A stretch of DNA of 64,000 nucleotides from Paenibacillus nanensis (GTDB lineage Bacteria; Bacillota; Bacilli; Paenibacillales; Paenibacillaceae). Numbering within the stretch: position 1 is the first letter of the stretch; every line of letters starts with the position of its first letter. Location: positions 124,001 through 188,000 of the forward strand of contig NZ_QXQA01000012.1 in the NCBI RefSeq assembly GCF_003583765.1, given 5' to 3'. Below the pieces are notes generated by a model, which saw nothing but the letters and a program-made list of their open reading frames with translations, was not told the DNA's origin and made no database searches. This document shows, in pieces, positions 1 through 9,265 of this stretch. The position numbers and the translations under genes are program-made.

Positions 1-1013
1 GGATCGAGGAAACTGCAGCGGGAGCCTATCAATACATTTACAGCGGAAGCTACGCGGACATTGCGGCCAATATGGCGGATCCGAACGCGTTCGTCAATCT
101 GCCGGCGGAGGCGACGGGAGGCGTAAATCCGTTCCAAATGAGCGACGGCATGATGTGGACGGTCTTTATCCTGCTGCTTGTCGCATTCGGCATTAAGCTG
201 CCGATCTTCCCGTTCCATACGTGGATGCTGAAGGTCCATCAGGAGGCGCCGCCGTCCGTCGTCATGATTCACTCCGGAGTCCTGCTGAAGATGGGCGCAT
301 ACGGACTTATTCGATTCGGCTTATTCCTATTCCCGGAGCAGGCGCGCGAGTGGGCCGGGGTATTGGCCGTTCTCGGGGTAGTCAATTTGCTGTACGGCGC
401 AATATTAGCCTTCCGGCAAAACGAGTTCAAGCTTGTGCTGGCCTACTCCTCCATCAGCCATATGGGCATTGTGCTCATCGGTCTTGCCGCATTCAATGAA
501 ATCGGCTTGCAGGGCGCGATCTTCCAGCTCGTTTCCCATGGGCTCATCTCCGCTTTGCTGTTCCTGATTGTGGGCAGCTTGTATGAACGGACGGGAACGA
601 CGGAGCTGACGGAGCTCGGAGGGTTGGCGCGGTCGATGCCGTTCATGAGCGGCGTGCTGCTTGCTGCAGGCCTTGCTTCGCTGGGCTTACCGGGGCTATC
701 CGGTTTCGTCGGGGAATTCTTAAGCCTGCTCGGACTGTTCGAGTCGATGAGATGGGTGACGGCGGTCGCGGTGCTGGGCATTATTTTGACGGCGGTCTAT
801 GTGCTTAGAAGCGTGCTAAAAATGACATTCGGACCGCAGAAGGAAACGTTCGCGGCGCTGAAGGACGCGCGGTTTATCGAGGCGCTACCGATGATTGTGC
901 TGCTGGCTTTTATTGTGCTGCTGGGGTGCTACCCGTCCGCATTGACTGACACCGTAGACTTTAGCGTCGACGGATTTATGAAGTTATTACTTGCGACAAG
1001 GTCAGGAGGGTAA
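1..1013 (+). CDS. nuoM: NADH-quinone oxidoreductase subunit M (5' end missing)
   Basis: This is the C-terminal part of an antiporter-like membrane subunit of respiratory complex I, which helps couple quinone reduction to proton translocation. The frame is open from the first base (first complete codon at 3), so the gene continues to the left of the window; about 336 residues remain of a family norm near 500. The NuoM hallmark region FPFHTWMLKVHQEAP followed by SGVLLKMGAYG is visible, then several hydrophobic helices. It is followed after 3 nt by nuoN, whose ribosome binding site (AGGAGGG) lies just before the nuoM stop, so the two are cotranscribed as the end of the nuo operon. Confidence 0.95.
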   Translation, partial: IEETAAGAYQYIYSGSYADIAANMADPNAFVNLPAEATGGVNPFQMSDGMMWTVFILLLVAFGIKLPIFPFHTWMLKVHQEAPPSVVMIHSGVLLKMGAYGLIRFGLFLFPEQAREWAGVLAVLGVVNLLYGAILAFRQNEFKLVLAYSSISHMGIVLIGLAAFNEIGLQGAIFQLVSHGLISALLFLIVGSLYERTGTTELTELGGLARSMPFMSGVLLAAGLASLGLPGLSGFVGEFLSLLGLFESMRWVTAVAVLGIILTAVYVLRSVLKMTFGPQKETFAALKDARFIEALPMIVLLAFIVLLGCYPSALTDTVDFSVDGFMKLLLATRSGG

Positions 1014-1016
1014 GCG

Positions 1017-2645
1017 ATGCCGGGGGAAACGATATTTAAGCCGTTGCAGTGGTCGGATATTGGGGTTATGGCTCCCGAGCTGGTCCTTGGCGTATGGTTC
1101 GTGCTGCTTGTCGTTGTAGAGCTGCTGCTCCCGAAGCCGGTAAGCCGGAATTGGATCGGCTGGCTGACGCTGGTTGGGTTCGCGGGCGCGTTCGTCCTTG
1201 TGCTGCTGCGTATGCTGGATATGAACAGCGGCGACGGGACGGAAGCGATCTCGCTTCTCGGCGACAGCTACCGTGTTGATGATTTCGGCAGCTTGATGAA
1301 GCTGCTCGTTTTGGCGGGAACGGCGATCGTCACCTTATTAGGCTTAAGCACGGTGAGCCGGGATCGCTCGATTACCGATAAGGGAGAATTTTTTTATCTG
1401 CTGCTGCCTGCCGCGATCGGCGCGATGATGATGGCTTCTTCGGGAAACTTGATCACGCTGTATATTGGGCTGGAGCTGCTTACGATTACAAGTTATGTGC
1501 TTGTCGGGCTTAGACGCAAATCCTCGTTATCGGCGGAAGCGGCGTTCAAATATGTGGTGACGGGCGGCGTGTCATCCGCGTTTATTCTATTCGGCATGTC
1601 CTATCTTTACGGCGTGACGGGCTCCGTAGAGCTCAGTGCGATTCGAGAGGCGCTGCCGGCTGCGGTGGGGAGCTATGAGGCGCTCGTCTACGTCGGCTTC
1701 GGCTGTATGATCGCTGGTTTTGCGATTAAGGTGGCGGCAGCTCCTTTCCATGCGTGGTCGCTGGACGTGTATCAGGGCTCGCCGACGCCGATTGCCGCGT
1801 TCCTTGCGGTTGTTTCCAAAGGCGCGACGTTTGCGATGATTTTGCGCGTCATCTTCTCGCTAGGGCTCTTTACGGGGAACGGTTCGACTACAGGCGGAAG
1901 CGTGAAGGACGATCTCTTCTTCACGGTGCTGCTGCTGGCCGCGATTTCGATGCTGGCCGGCACGCTGGCTGCCCTGCGGCAGAAAAACGCCAAGCGGCTG
2001 CTGGCCTTATCGGGCGTCGCCAACGCGGGTTATTTGCTGGTACCGATCGGACTTGGCGTGACAGCGACCCATAGCAACAACGGGACGGAGCTGCTCTTCT
2101 ATCTCGTCGCTTACCTGCTGATGACGATGGGCGCTTTTGCGGTACAGACCGTGGTCAGCCGTTCGGTCGGACATGACGAGCTGAGAGGCTTTGCGGGCAT
2201 GTATTACCGCTCGCCATGGACGGCGATTGCGATGGTGATGTTCCTCCTGTCGCTGGCCGGCCTTCCCGTTTCGGCGGGCTTCTTCGGCAAGCTGTTCATC
2301 CTGCTGGGCGCGGCGAATGCCAAAGCTTATTGGATCGCCGCCATTATGGTGCTGAGCAGCGTGATCTCTTATTACTTCTACTTTGGCATCATCCGTCAAA
2401 TGTTCATGCGCAGCAGCAACGGGCTGATCGAAGCGGGTCAAGGGGAAGACAGCGCAGCCGAACAAGAGGTGTCGTCAGACGAGAAGCCGGACGACAGGCC
2501 GGACGGGACCATTCGCGTGCCTCTGACGACCGGCATCGTCATTTGGTTCTGCGCGAGTCTGACGTTTGCGCTCGGGATATTCCCGGGCTTGGTCGTCAAT
2601 ATCCTCGACAATGTCTTTTCGATATCGGGAGATATACTGGGATAA
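1017..2645 (+). CDS. nuoN: NADH-quinone oxidoreductase subunit N
   Basis: This 542-residue polytopic membrane protein is the NuoN antiporter-like subunit of complex I. About 14 hydrophobic segments span the protein, and the family signature AAPFHAWSLDVYQGSPTP is present near residue 240, with GLPVSAGFFGK near 415. A charged cytoplasmic or external loop of about 40 residues, rich in Asp and Glu, sits near residue 475 before the last helix. The ATG at 1017 follows an AGGAGGG site that overlaps the end of nuoM. A strong terminator follows the gene, so nuoN is the last gene of the nuo operon, as is usual. Confidence 0.96.
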   Translation: MPGETIFKPLQWSDIGVMAPELVLGVWFVLLVVVELLLPKPVSRNWIGWLTLVGFAGAFVLVLLRMLDMNSGDGTEAISLLGDSYRVDDFGSLMKLLVLAGTAIVTLLGLSTVSRDRSITDKGEFFYLLLPAAIGAMMMASSGNLITLYIGLELLTITSYVLVGLRRKSSLSAEAAFKYVVTGGVSSAFILFGMSYLYGVTGSVELSAIREALPAAVGSYEALVYVGFGCMIAGFAIKVAAAPFHAWSLDVYQGSPTPIAAFLAVVSKGATFAMILRVIFSLGLFTGNGSTTGGSVKDDLFFTVLLLAAISMLAGTLAALRQKNAKRLLALSGVANAGYLLVPIGLGVTATHSNNGTELLFYLVAYLLMTMGAFAVQTVVSRSVGHDELRGFAGMYYRSPWTAIAMVMFLLSLAGLPVSAGFFGKLFILLGAANAKAYWIAAIMVLSSVISYYFYFGIIRQMFMRSSNGLIEAGQGEDSAAEQEVSSDEKPDDRPDGTIRVPLTTGIVIWFCASLTFALGIFPGLVVNILDNVFSISGDILG

Positions 2646-2661
2646 CGGTTCACTGCGAGGT

Positions 2662-2724
2662 AAACCGCGTTCCTGTTTTCGAGCACGCCAAGGCGTGAAC
2701 GAAGCGGGCGAACGCGGTTTTTTT
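2662..2724 (+). terminator. Rho-independent terminator of the nuo operon
   Basis: The arms AAACCGCGTTC (2662-2672) and GAACGCGGTTT (2710-2720) are exact complements and are followed by more T residues. A second small stem, CACGCC/GGCGTG, lies inside the loop. Confidence 0.85.
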
Positions 2725-2871
2725 GTTTGCGGCGTATTCGGCAGGCTCGGTTCTGGTAATGTGCGGTAATTTTACTTTTAGGGAAACTTGGACAACCGCT
2801 GCGGCGTTTAAGGATATAGAATGAGCGGCTGGCATGGTTTGCTGGGCGAAATGATCGGGATGAAAGAAGTG

Positions 2872-3491
2872 CGTGTGGCGTGACTAAATGGGGAGCTAAG
2901 GTAGTTTGGAGGCAAGAGTTGCGCGTGGCGTGACTAAATGAGGGAGCAAAGGTAGTTTGGAGGAAATAGTTGCGTGTGGCGCGACTAAATGTGGGAGCTA
3001 AGGTAGTTTGGAGGCAATAGTTGCGTGTGGCGATATTAATAGGGCTAATGTGGTGGGATACGGTGATATAAGCTCGTGTGGCGCGACTAAATGTGGGAGC
3101 TGAGGTAGTTTGGAGGAAATAATTGCGCGTGGCGATATTAATAGGGCTGATGTGGTGGGATACGGTGAAATAAGCTCGTGTGGCGCGACTAAATGGGGAG
3201 GAAGTGGCAATCTGGCAGCAATAGTTGCGCGTGGCGATATTAATAGGGCTAATGTGGTGGGATACGATGAAATAAGCCCGTGTGGCGCGACTAAATGGGG
3301 GAGCAGAGGCGGTTTGGAGGTAGTAGTTGCGCGTGGCGTGACTAAATGGGGAGGAAGTGACGGTCTGGCAGCAATAGTTGTGTGTGGCGCGACTAAATGT
3401 GGGAGATGAGGTAGTTTGGAGGCAATAGTTGCGTGTGGCGCGACTAAATGAGGGAGCAGAGGCGGTTTGGAGGTAGTAGTTGCGTATGGCG
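2872..3491 (+). repeat. Intergenic tandem array 1: 12 units, 51-bp period
   Basis: Twelve units begin after each GTGGCG core at 2881, 2931, 2982, 3033, 3084, 3135, 3186, 3237, 3288, 3339, 3390 and 3441. All steps are 51 bp except the first, which is 50. There are two main unit types: A starts with CGACTAAATG or TGACTAAATG, and B starts with ATATTAATAGGGCTAATG. A variant A' has GGGGAGGAAGTG after the start. The order is A A A B A B A' B A A' A A. The plus strand is G-rich and C-poor (about 20 G and 6 C per A unit). Type A shares the stretch AATAGTTGCGTGTGGCG with array 3 at 26.6 kb. Function is unknown to me. Confidence 0.9.
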
Positions 3492-3555
3492 AGTCTATGA
3501 ACTAACTAACTATTTCTTTATTTCTTTTAGGTTCGACGGACGCAAAAAGAGAATG

Positions 3556-3687
3556 GGCTGCGAAAGCTATAAGCATAGACATTTTGTCCCAGGCATGACG
3601 CTTAAGCGTTGAAGTGCCGAAATGTCTTGTAATAGCTCTACTACGCGATATCACTTGGAGATGATCCGAAGCAGCCTTCTTTTTTCA
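3556..3687 (+). ncRNA. Candidate structured RNA ending in a terminator
   Basis: Nested complementary segments suggest a folded RNA. The outer pair is GGCTGC (3556-3561) with GCAGCC (3671-3676), followed directly by TTCTTTTTTC, as in a terminator. Inside are GCTAT (3566-3570) with ATAGC (3632-3636), AGACATTT (3577-3584) with AAATGTCT (3620-3627), GGCA with TGCC, and the palindrome ACGCTTAAGCGT at the tip (3598-3609). I do not recognise a known riboswitch class; T-box, SAM, purine and c-di-GMP-I motifs were looked for and not found. It could be a leader attenuator for the protease gene at 3901 or an independent small RNA. Confidence 0.5.
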
Positions 3688-3742
3688 CACGTAAAAATTT
3701 TAAGTTCTTGAGGTACGGAGAACAAAAAGTTTTTACAGCGAT

Positions 3743-3885
3743 AAATCCTATATCGGCGCATAAGGGCGGGTTTGCTCCGTAAAACTCGCAGGTCGCTCCT
3801 CCGGGAAGACCTCGATTAAGGATTTCTCACAAAAGAGAAAAAGGGAAAACGTATTCGTTAAACGAAATATTAATGAAATACGTTT
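3743..3885 (+). promoter_or_regulatory. Second folded leader element before the SLH protease
   Basis: AAATCCTATATCG (3743-3755) pairs with CGATTAAGGATTT (3813-3825) at 11 of 13 positions. It encloses two hairpins, GCGGGTTT with AAACTCGC and AGGTC with GACCT, giving a three-way-junction shape. A separate hairpin, AAACGTATT (3847-3855) with AATACGTTT (3877-3885), ends just before the weak AAGGGC ribosome binding site and the ATG at 3901. This could limit translation or form part of a riboswitch, but no known class was recognised. Confidence 0.4.
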
Positions 3886-3900
3886 CAAGGGCAGAATATA

Positions 3901-6900
3901 ATGAAAAATGAACTGAAAGCTAACCTATACATATCCGCTGAGCGGAGCAAGCCCGTTCAGCACCATACGGCCGCCGGCGCGGACACCCCGCGCCGGGGCC
4001 GGCTCGCGCAGCGCCTCGTCACCCGAAGAGGCGCTGGCCGTTCTGCGCAATCCCCGCGCGCATGGCTCCGCCGCGCGGGGATTGCGCTGCTGATCGGGAG
4101 CGTAGCGCTCGGAGCAGGGGGCGCTGCATTCGCAGCAAAAGCCCCCTCCCCCTCGCCCGCTCCCGCAGCAGCCCCCGCCGCATATGCGGGCGGCGGGGCG
4201 CCTGGCGCCGAAGGCGCCGCCAGCGAGCAGCCGCGAAGCTGGCTGCTCAAATGGGGGGACCCCGCGCTGGCGCATGAGCTGCGCGGGACCCAAGTCATTC
4301 ACCGCCAAAGCGAAGCGGCGGTGGATGTGGTGCGTCCCGCCGCGGATGCGGGCGAGGACGTGGACGCTTGGCTGCGCCGGCTGCGAAGCGAGCCGGGCGT
4401 GCAGTATGTGCAAGAGAATGGCGCGGCGCGTATTCTTGCGCTGCCGAGCGTCGGCAAATCGGCGCAGACGTCCGCAGCGCCATCCGGCGAAGTCAAGTCA
4501 TCGGCGGCGGCCGCAGCGAACAGCGAGGTCGGCAACGAAGGTGCTGCTGACGCAGCCCTAAAGGTCAATTCCGCAACAGTAACGAAGCCTAATGACCCGG
4601 AGCTTTCCAAGCAGCAATATTTGACCCAGATCGGAGCGCATAGGGCATGGGAGACGGTGCGCGAGCAGAAGGACATCATTATTGCGCTAGTCGATACGGG
4701 CATTGATCTGGACCATCCGGATCTGAAAGACAATCTGGTTCCCGGCGTCAATCTCGTCGATCCGAAAAAATCGCCGGATGACGACAACGGTCACGGCACC
4801 AGCGTAGCCGGCGTCATCGCCGCCAAAGGCAATAACGGGATCGGGGTCTCGGGCATCCTGTGGAACGCGAAGCTGATGCCGGTTAAAGCGCTGGACGAAT
4901 GGGGAGACGGAACGGAGCAGGACTTGGGAGAAGGCATTATGTACGCGGTGAAAAACGGCGCGAAGGTGATCGTCTTATCCGTCGGCCTTCACCGTTCTTC
5001 CCCTTATATGCAGGACATCGTGAACTACGCTGAAAACCAAGGCGTGCTGCTCATAGCCGCGTCCGGCAATGACGGCGTCACCATGGGCAGCAAAGCGGCC
5101 GTTAAATACCCGGCCGCTTATCCGACGGTGCTTGCGGTCGGCGGCGCGAAGAGCGGCGGTTCTCCGGATGAACGTTCGAATGGCGGCCCTGAGCTGGATT
5201 TAATTGCGCCATGGCATGTGTATACGACCGCCGTAGGAGGCACTTACAAGAAAGAGGAGGGCACCTCGATGGCTGCGCCTCAAGCCGCCGCCGCCGCCGC
5301 GATGATTCTTGCGCGGCATCCGGATTTCAAGCCTTATCAGGTGCGGGATTTGCTTCGTCAGACGGCGAAGGATATCGGGACAGCCGGCGTAGACGACTCA
5401 TCGGGCTACGGTCTGCTGCAGATCGACCGGGCGGTCACCGCCGCGCTGAAGAAGGACGCGTTCGAACCGAACAACAGCGCCGGGGAGGCCAAAGCGTTCC
5501 CGCTTATAAACCAAGAGTCGGCTGAGCTGGAAAATGGAACGGACCAGGACTGGTACGAAATAAACGTTCCTTATGACGGCAAGCTCACCCTTCGTTACAA
5601 TGCGAAGCTTCCTTCGGGCGCCGCGGCGCCTGTTGTCCGCTTCTCGCATTATACCGGCGGCAAGCTGCAGAGCAGCGAAGAGACGAAGCTCTCCTCCGAT
5701 ACCATTGAGCTGGATGTCAAAAAAGGAAAGCAGCTCGTACAAGTGATGCCGGTCAATACCCAGATGAAATCGGCCGTACCGTATGTGTTGACCTCATCGT
5801 TTACGATGGCGCCGGATGCTTATGAGCCGAATGATTTGATCGGGAAAGCGGCGAAGCTGGAGCCGAAATCCGGTACCGTGACCGGCACCTTCCATAAGAC
5901 GGCCGACCGCGACTGGTTCGTCGTCACCTTCAAGCAGGACGGCAAGCTCCGCGTAACGCTTGATGCCAATACGGCAAGAATCGATCCGGGTCTGTCCGTG
6001 CAAAGGGAGGATCAAGCGCTATCGTTGTATGACGAGAATGGGGAGGGCGTTTCCGAACAATCGCCGCTGCTATCCGTGACGCCTGGCACGTACTATATCC
6101 GGGTCCATAACGCGATTGCACTGGAATCCAGCCCGACGATCGGCACTTACGAGCTAAAGCTGGATTTCACCCCGGATTTAACGGATCCGAATGAGCCGAA
6201 CGATAAGTCTTATGAAGCGCTCATGATGAATGCCGGCACGGAATATAAAGGCGTTATGCATACCGCAGCCGATACGGACTGGTTCCAATTCAGGCTGACG
6301 AGTGAAAGTATCGTCAGCTTGAACGTTGCAGGCGTGCCCGCAAACACCACTTTGAAATTGGAAGGCTACGATAAACGGATGGTCCGCGTCTTCTCCAAGC
6401 AGACGGATGCGGCGGGCAAGCTGCAGACGACGGAGCAGGCGCTTAGCCCCGGTGTCTATTACGTGAAGCTGACGGCCAATAAAGCCTTCAACTCGCAGTA
6501 CTATCGGTTAAACCTGAAAGCGGAGACGCTTGTCGCCGGCTTCCGCGATATTAAAGGGCATTGGGCGCAAAAAGAAATCGAAAGCCTATCGAAGCAAGGG
6601 ATCGTGAGCGGGATCGGCAGCTACCGTTTTATGCCGGAACGGCAAATTACACGTGCCGAAGCGGTTACTATGATCGTGAATGCCTATAAGCCGATTGGCG
6701 GCTCCGCGATCGCCAAATCATTCCGTGATGTAAGCGCAGACCATTGGGCCAATGATGCGATTCGCAAAGCGGTAAAGCAGGGATGGGCGCAAGGCTTCCC
6801 TGACGGCAGCTTCAGACCGGATGAGCCCGTCACGCGGGCGGAGATGGCCGTTTTGATCGGCTACGCGGAGGGCATTGCTCCTCGCAAGGCATCGACCCGT

Positions 6901-7062
6901 CCTTTTGACGATGTGTCTCCATACGACTGGTACTCTCCGATGCTGTCGGCCATGAAAGCGGAAGGTAAGCTCAAGGGCGTAAAGAATAACCGGTTCCTGC
7001 CGGAAGAGCAGGCTAGCCGGGCGGAGTTTACGTCGCTGCTATATCGTTATTATGCGGAATGA
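3901..7062 (+). CDS. SLH-anchored subtilisin-like serine protease (S8 family)
   Basis: This 1053-residue exported protease should cut proteins at the cell surface. A long basic N-terminus of about 57 residues is followed by a hydrophobic segment (about 58-80), read as a signal peptide or anchor. A low-complexity Ala/Pro-rich stretch and a probable inhibitor-like propeptide follow. The catalytic triad is visible: Asp265 in LVDTGID, His298 in NGHGTSVAG and Ser456 in GTSMAAP. Three beta-rich pre-peptidase C-terminal-like domains occupy about 520-870, each with a DW(Y/F) motif. Three SLH domains at about 870-1053 each carry a TRAE-like motif (ITRAEA, VTRAEM, ASRAEF), so the protein should bind pyruvylated wall polymer. 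The first 500 bp are extremely GC-rich. The ribosome binding site is weak (AAGGGC) and lies after folded leader elements. Confidence 0.9.
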   Translation: MKNELKANLYISAERSKPVQHHTAAGADTPRRGRLAQRLVTRRGAGRSAQSPRAWLRRAGIALLIGSVALGAGGAAFAAKAPSPSPAPAAAPAAYAGGGAPGAEGAASEQPRSWLLKWGDPALAHELRGTQVIHRQSEAAVDVVRPAADAGEDVDAWLRRLRSEPGVQYVQENGAARILALPSVGKSAQTSAAPSGEVKSSAAAAANSEVGNEGAADAALKVNSATVTKPNDPELSKQQYLTQIGAHRAWETVREQKDIIIALVDTGIDLDHPDLKDNLVPGVNLVDPKKSPDDDNGHGTSVAGVIAAKGNNGIGVSGILWNAKLMPVKALDEWGDGTEQDLGEGIMYAVKNGAKVIVLSVGLHRSSPYMQDIVNYAENQGVLLIAASGNDGVTMGSKAAVKYPAAYPTVLAVGGAKSGGSPDERSNGGPELDLIAPWHVYTTAVGGTYKKEEGTSMAAPQAAAAAAMILARHPDFKPYQVRDLLRQTAKDIGTAGVDDSSGYGLLQIDRAVTAALKKDAFEPNNSAGEAKAFPLINQESAELENGTDQDWYEINVPYDGKLTLRYNAKLPSGAAAPVVRFSHYTGGKLQSSEETKLSSDTIELDVKKGKQLVQVMPVNTQMKSAVPYVLTSSFTMAPDAYEPNDLIGKAAKLEPKSGTVTGTFHKTADRDWFVVTFKQDGKLRVTLDANTARIDPGLSVQREDQALSLYDENGEGVSEQSPLLSVTPGTYYIRVHNAIALESSPTIGTYELKLDFTPDLTDPNEPNDKSYEALMMNAGTEYKGVMHTAADTDWFQFRLTSESIVSLNVAGVPANTTLKLEGYDKRMVRVFSKQTDAAGKLQTTEQALSPGVYYVKLTANKAFNSQYYRLNLKAETLVAGFRDIKGHWAQKEIESLSKQGIVSGIGSYRFMPERQITRAEAVTMIVNAYKPIGGSAIAKSFRDVSADHWANDAIRKAVKQGWAQGFPDGSFRPDEPVTRAEMAVLIGYAEGIAPRKASTRPFDDVSPYDWYSPMLSAMKAEGKLKGVKNNRFLPEEQASRAEFTSLLYRYYAE

Positions 7063-7093
7063 TCATACGTTGAGCCGAACATAAGGAGGCGCT

Positions 7094-7357
7094 ATGGGAA
7101 CAAACGACCCGATGGATCAGATGTTAACCATGACGGGATTAACCGGAGTATTCTCCATTACCGTTGAAATTTTAAGCATTCTGCTTGTATGGATGCTCAT
7201 GCGGGAGGTGAAGTGGGAGACGTTCTTCCGTTTCCCCCAAAGCCCGAAAGCAAGAATGCTTCAACTGCTGCTTGCCGTTGCTCTCGGGCATTTATTTGCC
7301 CAGTTTATCCTGCAGTACTGGAATTATACAACGATGCTCAAGAGCTTTATCGAATAA
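7094..7357 (+). CDS. ywzB: DUF1146 membrane protein, YwzB-like
   Basis: This small protein of 87 residues has two predicted membrane helices, about residues 13-35 and 57-80. It matches the DUF1146/YwzB family, whose function is not established. In Bacillus subtilis ywzB lies next to murAA and spoIID, and here it directly precedes murA, which supports the assignment. The start is the ATG at 7094 behind a clear AAGGAGG site. The 278 bp to murA show no convincing regulatory signal. Confidence 0.8.
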   Translation: MGTNDPMDQMLTMTGLTGVFSITVEILSILLVWMLMREVKWETFFRFPQSPKARMLQLLLAVALGHLFAQFILQYWNYTTMLKSFIE

Positions 7358-7635
7358 GGAAGTCGAAACATGTTAACAATGGGTAATAAGGACCTTCATA
7401 TTTCGACATGACTAGTCGATATATGTGTTAGACATTGCCAACAAAGGAAGTTTTACCGGGCCGGTACGGACAGGAAATGAAATGTATAAGATGGAAAGAA
7501 CTTCTCTCTTGTCGGTTATCACAGCATGATGGTAAGATGGACTTTGGGTAATCGGTCGAAACCTGTCAAATGTCGTATTTTTAAACCTTATTTTACAGCA
7601 GAAATAGAAATTGCTATTCGCGGAGGGAACACAAG

Positions 7636-9015
7636 ATGACTAAAATTATCGTCCGCGGAGGCCAGCGTCTTACGGGCACGGTCCGCGTCAGCGGCGCCAA
7701 AAATGCAGTGCTCCCCATTCTTGCTGCCTCATTATTAGCGACGGAAGGAGACAGCGTCATCTGTGACGTTCCCCTCCTCGACGACGTTATGACGATTCAG
7801 AACGTGCTCGCTTCACTTGGAGCGCAAATCACGTATAACAATGAAACGATGCGGGTATCCGCGCCAATTATTACATCCTTTGAAGCTCCTTATGAGCTTA
7901 TTCGGAAAATGAGAGCTTCTTTTCTTGTCATGGGCCCTCTCTTGGCCCGAATCGGCAAGGTGCGTATTTCTCTCCCTGGCGGCTGCGCGATCGGCACCCG
8001 TCCGATTGACCAGCATTTGAAGGGCTTTGAAGCTATGGGAGCCGAGATTACGCTCGGCCAGGGCTTCATCGAAGCGTCAACGCCTACTCGCCTGAAAGGC
8101 GCCAAAATTTATCTCGACGTTGCAAGCGTAGGCGCAACGGAGAATATTATGATGGCGGCCGCTCTTGCGAACGGCACAACCACGATTGAGAACGCGGCGA
8201 AAGAGCCGGAGATCGTCGATCTCGCCAACTATATTAACGCGATGGGCGGCAAGGTGCGCGGCGCCGGAACCGGCATGATTCGTATCGAAGGCGTGGAGCG
8301 TCTGCATGGCGCTAAGCACAATGTCATTCCGGATCGTGTTGAAGCGGGAACTTACATGATTGCGGCCGCTATTACGGGCGGCGACGTCTTCGTCGAAGGC
8401 GCGATCGCGGATCATCTGACACCGGTTATCTCCAAGCTTCAGGAGATGGGCGTTGACATCATCGAAAGCGATAACGGCATTCGAGTTCGCGCCGCCTCCC
8501 AGCTGAAAGCGGTAGACGTTAAGACGCTTCCGCATCCCGGCTTCCCAACCGATATGCAGTCTCAGATGATGGCGCTGCTGCTCGTTTCGGAAGGAACAAG
8601 CGTCGTCACCGAAACCGTGTTTGAGAATCGCTTCATGCATGTCGAGCAGTTCCAGAAAATGAACGCCAATATTCGCGTGGACGGCCGCAGCGCAATTGTG
8701 ACAGGCGGAGTGCCGCTTACAGGGGCGAAGGTATGCGCGACCGACCTCCGTGCCGGAGCAGCATTGATCTGCGCGGCGCTTCGCGCCGAAGGCGAGACGG
8801 AAGTAACGGGTCTGCATCATATTGACCGCGGTTACGTGAATATTACGGGCAAGCTTGCTTCGCTGGGCGCACAGATTTGGCGCGTGGAGGAAGAGGCGGA
8901 GACAGCTGCAGCCGTGAATGCAGTTAAAAGCGCTTCGGTTAGCGAAGCTGCTCCAACGACATACAAGAGGGACAAAGAAGTGGCCGTGCTGAAGGTTCAG
9001 CCGACCTGGGCTTAA
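7636..9015 (+). CDS. murA: UDP-N-acetylglucosamine 1-carboxyvinyltransferase (MurA)
   Basis: MurA transfers enolpyruvate from PEP to UDP-GlcNAc, the first committed step of peptidoglycan synthesis, in the cytoplasm. The N-terminal [13 protein letters not shown] motif and the active-site loop [12 protein letters not shown] with catalytic Cys117 are present, so a fosfomycin-sensitive Cys-type enzyme is expected. The length of 459 residues exceeds the usual 420-435; about 40 extra residues at the C-terminus are Ala/Glu-rich and end in a Lys-containing tail. The start ATG follows GGAGGG. Its position after ywzB suggests orthology to Bacillus murAA. A terminator follows. Confidence 0.95.
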   Translation: MTKIIVRGGQRLTGTVRVSGAKNAVLPILAASLLATEGDSVICDVPLLDDVMTIQNVLASLGAQITYNNETMRVSAPIITSFEAPYELIRKMRASFLVMGPLLARIGKVRISLPGGCAIGTRPIDQHLKGFEAMGAEITLGQGFIEASTPTRLKGAKIYLDVASVGATENIMMAAALANGTTTIENAAKEPEIVDLANYINAMGGKVRGAGTGMIRIEGVERLHGAKHNVIPDRVEAGTYMIAAAITGGDVFVEGAIADHLTPVISKLQEMGVDIIESDNGIRVRAASQLKAVDVKTLPHPGFPTDMQSQMMALLLVSEGTSVVTETVFENRFMHVEQFQKMNANIRVDGRSAIVTGGVPLTGAKVCATDLRAGAALICAALRAEGETEVTGLHHIDRGYVNITGKLASLGAQIWRVEEEAETAAAVNAVKSASVSEAAPTTYKRDKEVAVLKVQPTWA

Positions 9016-9029
9016 CTTCCTCACCAATC

Positions 9030-9103
9030 AAGCGGGAGACTTTCTTGCAACCATCAGAGCTTTAGCGAGCTTTGGCGGATGGAAGAGAGTCTCTTGCTTT
9101 TTT
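9030..9103 (+). terminator. Terminator after murA
   Basis: AAGCGGGAGACT (9030-9041) pairs with AGTCTCTTGCTT (9088-9099), and a T run follows. Confidence 0.75.
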
Positions 9104-9265
9104 ATTTTGTAATACCTATAGACTAGAACATTTGTTCGTATTTGTCAATTACCCAAGTATCCATAACCGGCTTCAAAAGGTGTATGGGTACAAACATTAG
9201 GCGAACCTCTCCATTCCGTTCATGAAGGACGGCTTGTTATCCTAATGGCAAAGGAGAGTTGCGAT

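Noticed and set aside
3110-3409. A 99-residue plus-strand protein in array 1
   Set aside because: It is wholly repeat-derived, with no homology recognised; the GGAGG near its start is part of the repeat unit.
3500-3900. Known riboswitches (T-box, c-di-GMP-I, c-di-AMP, purine) before the protease
   Set aside because: None of the conserved core sequences I know fits, so the elements are listed as unclassified.
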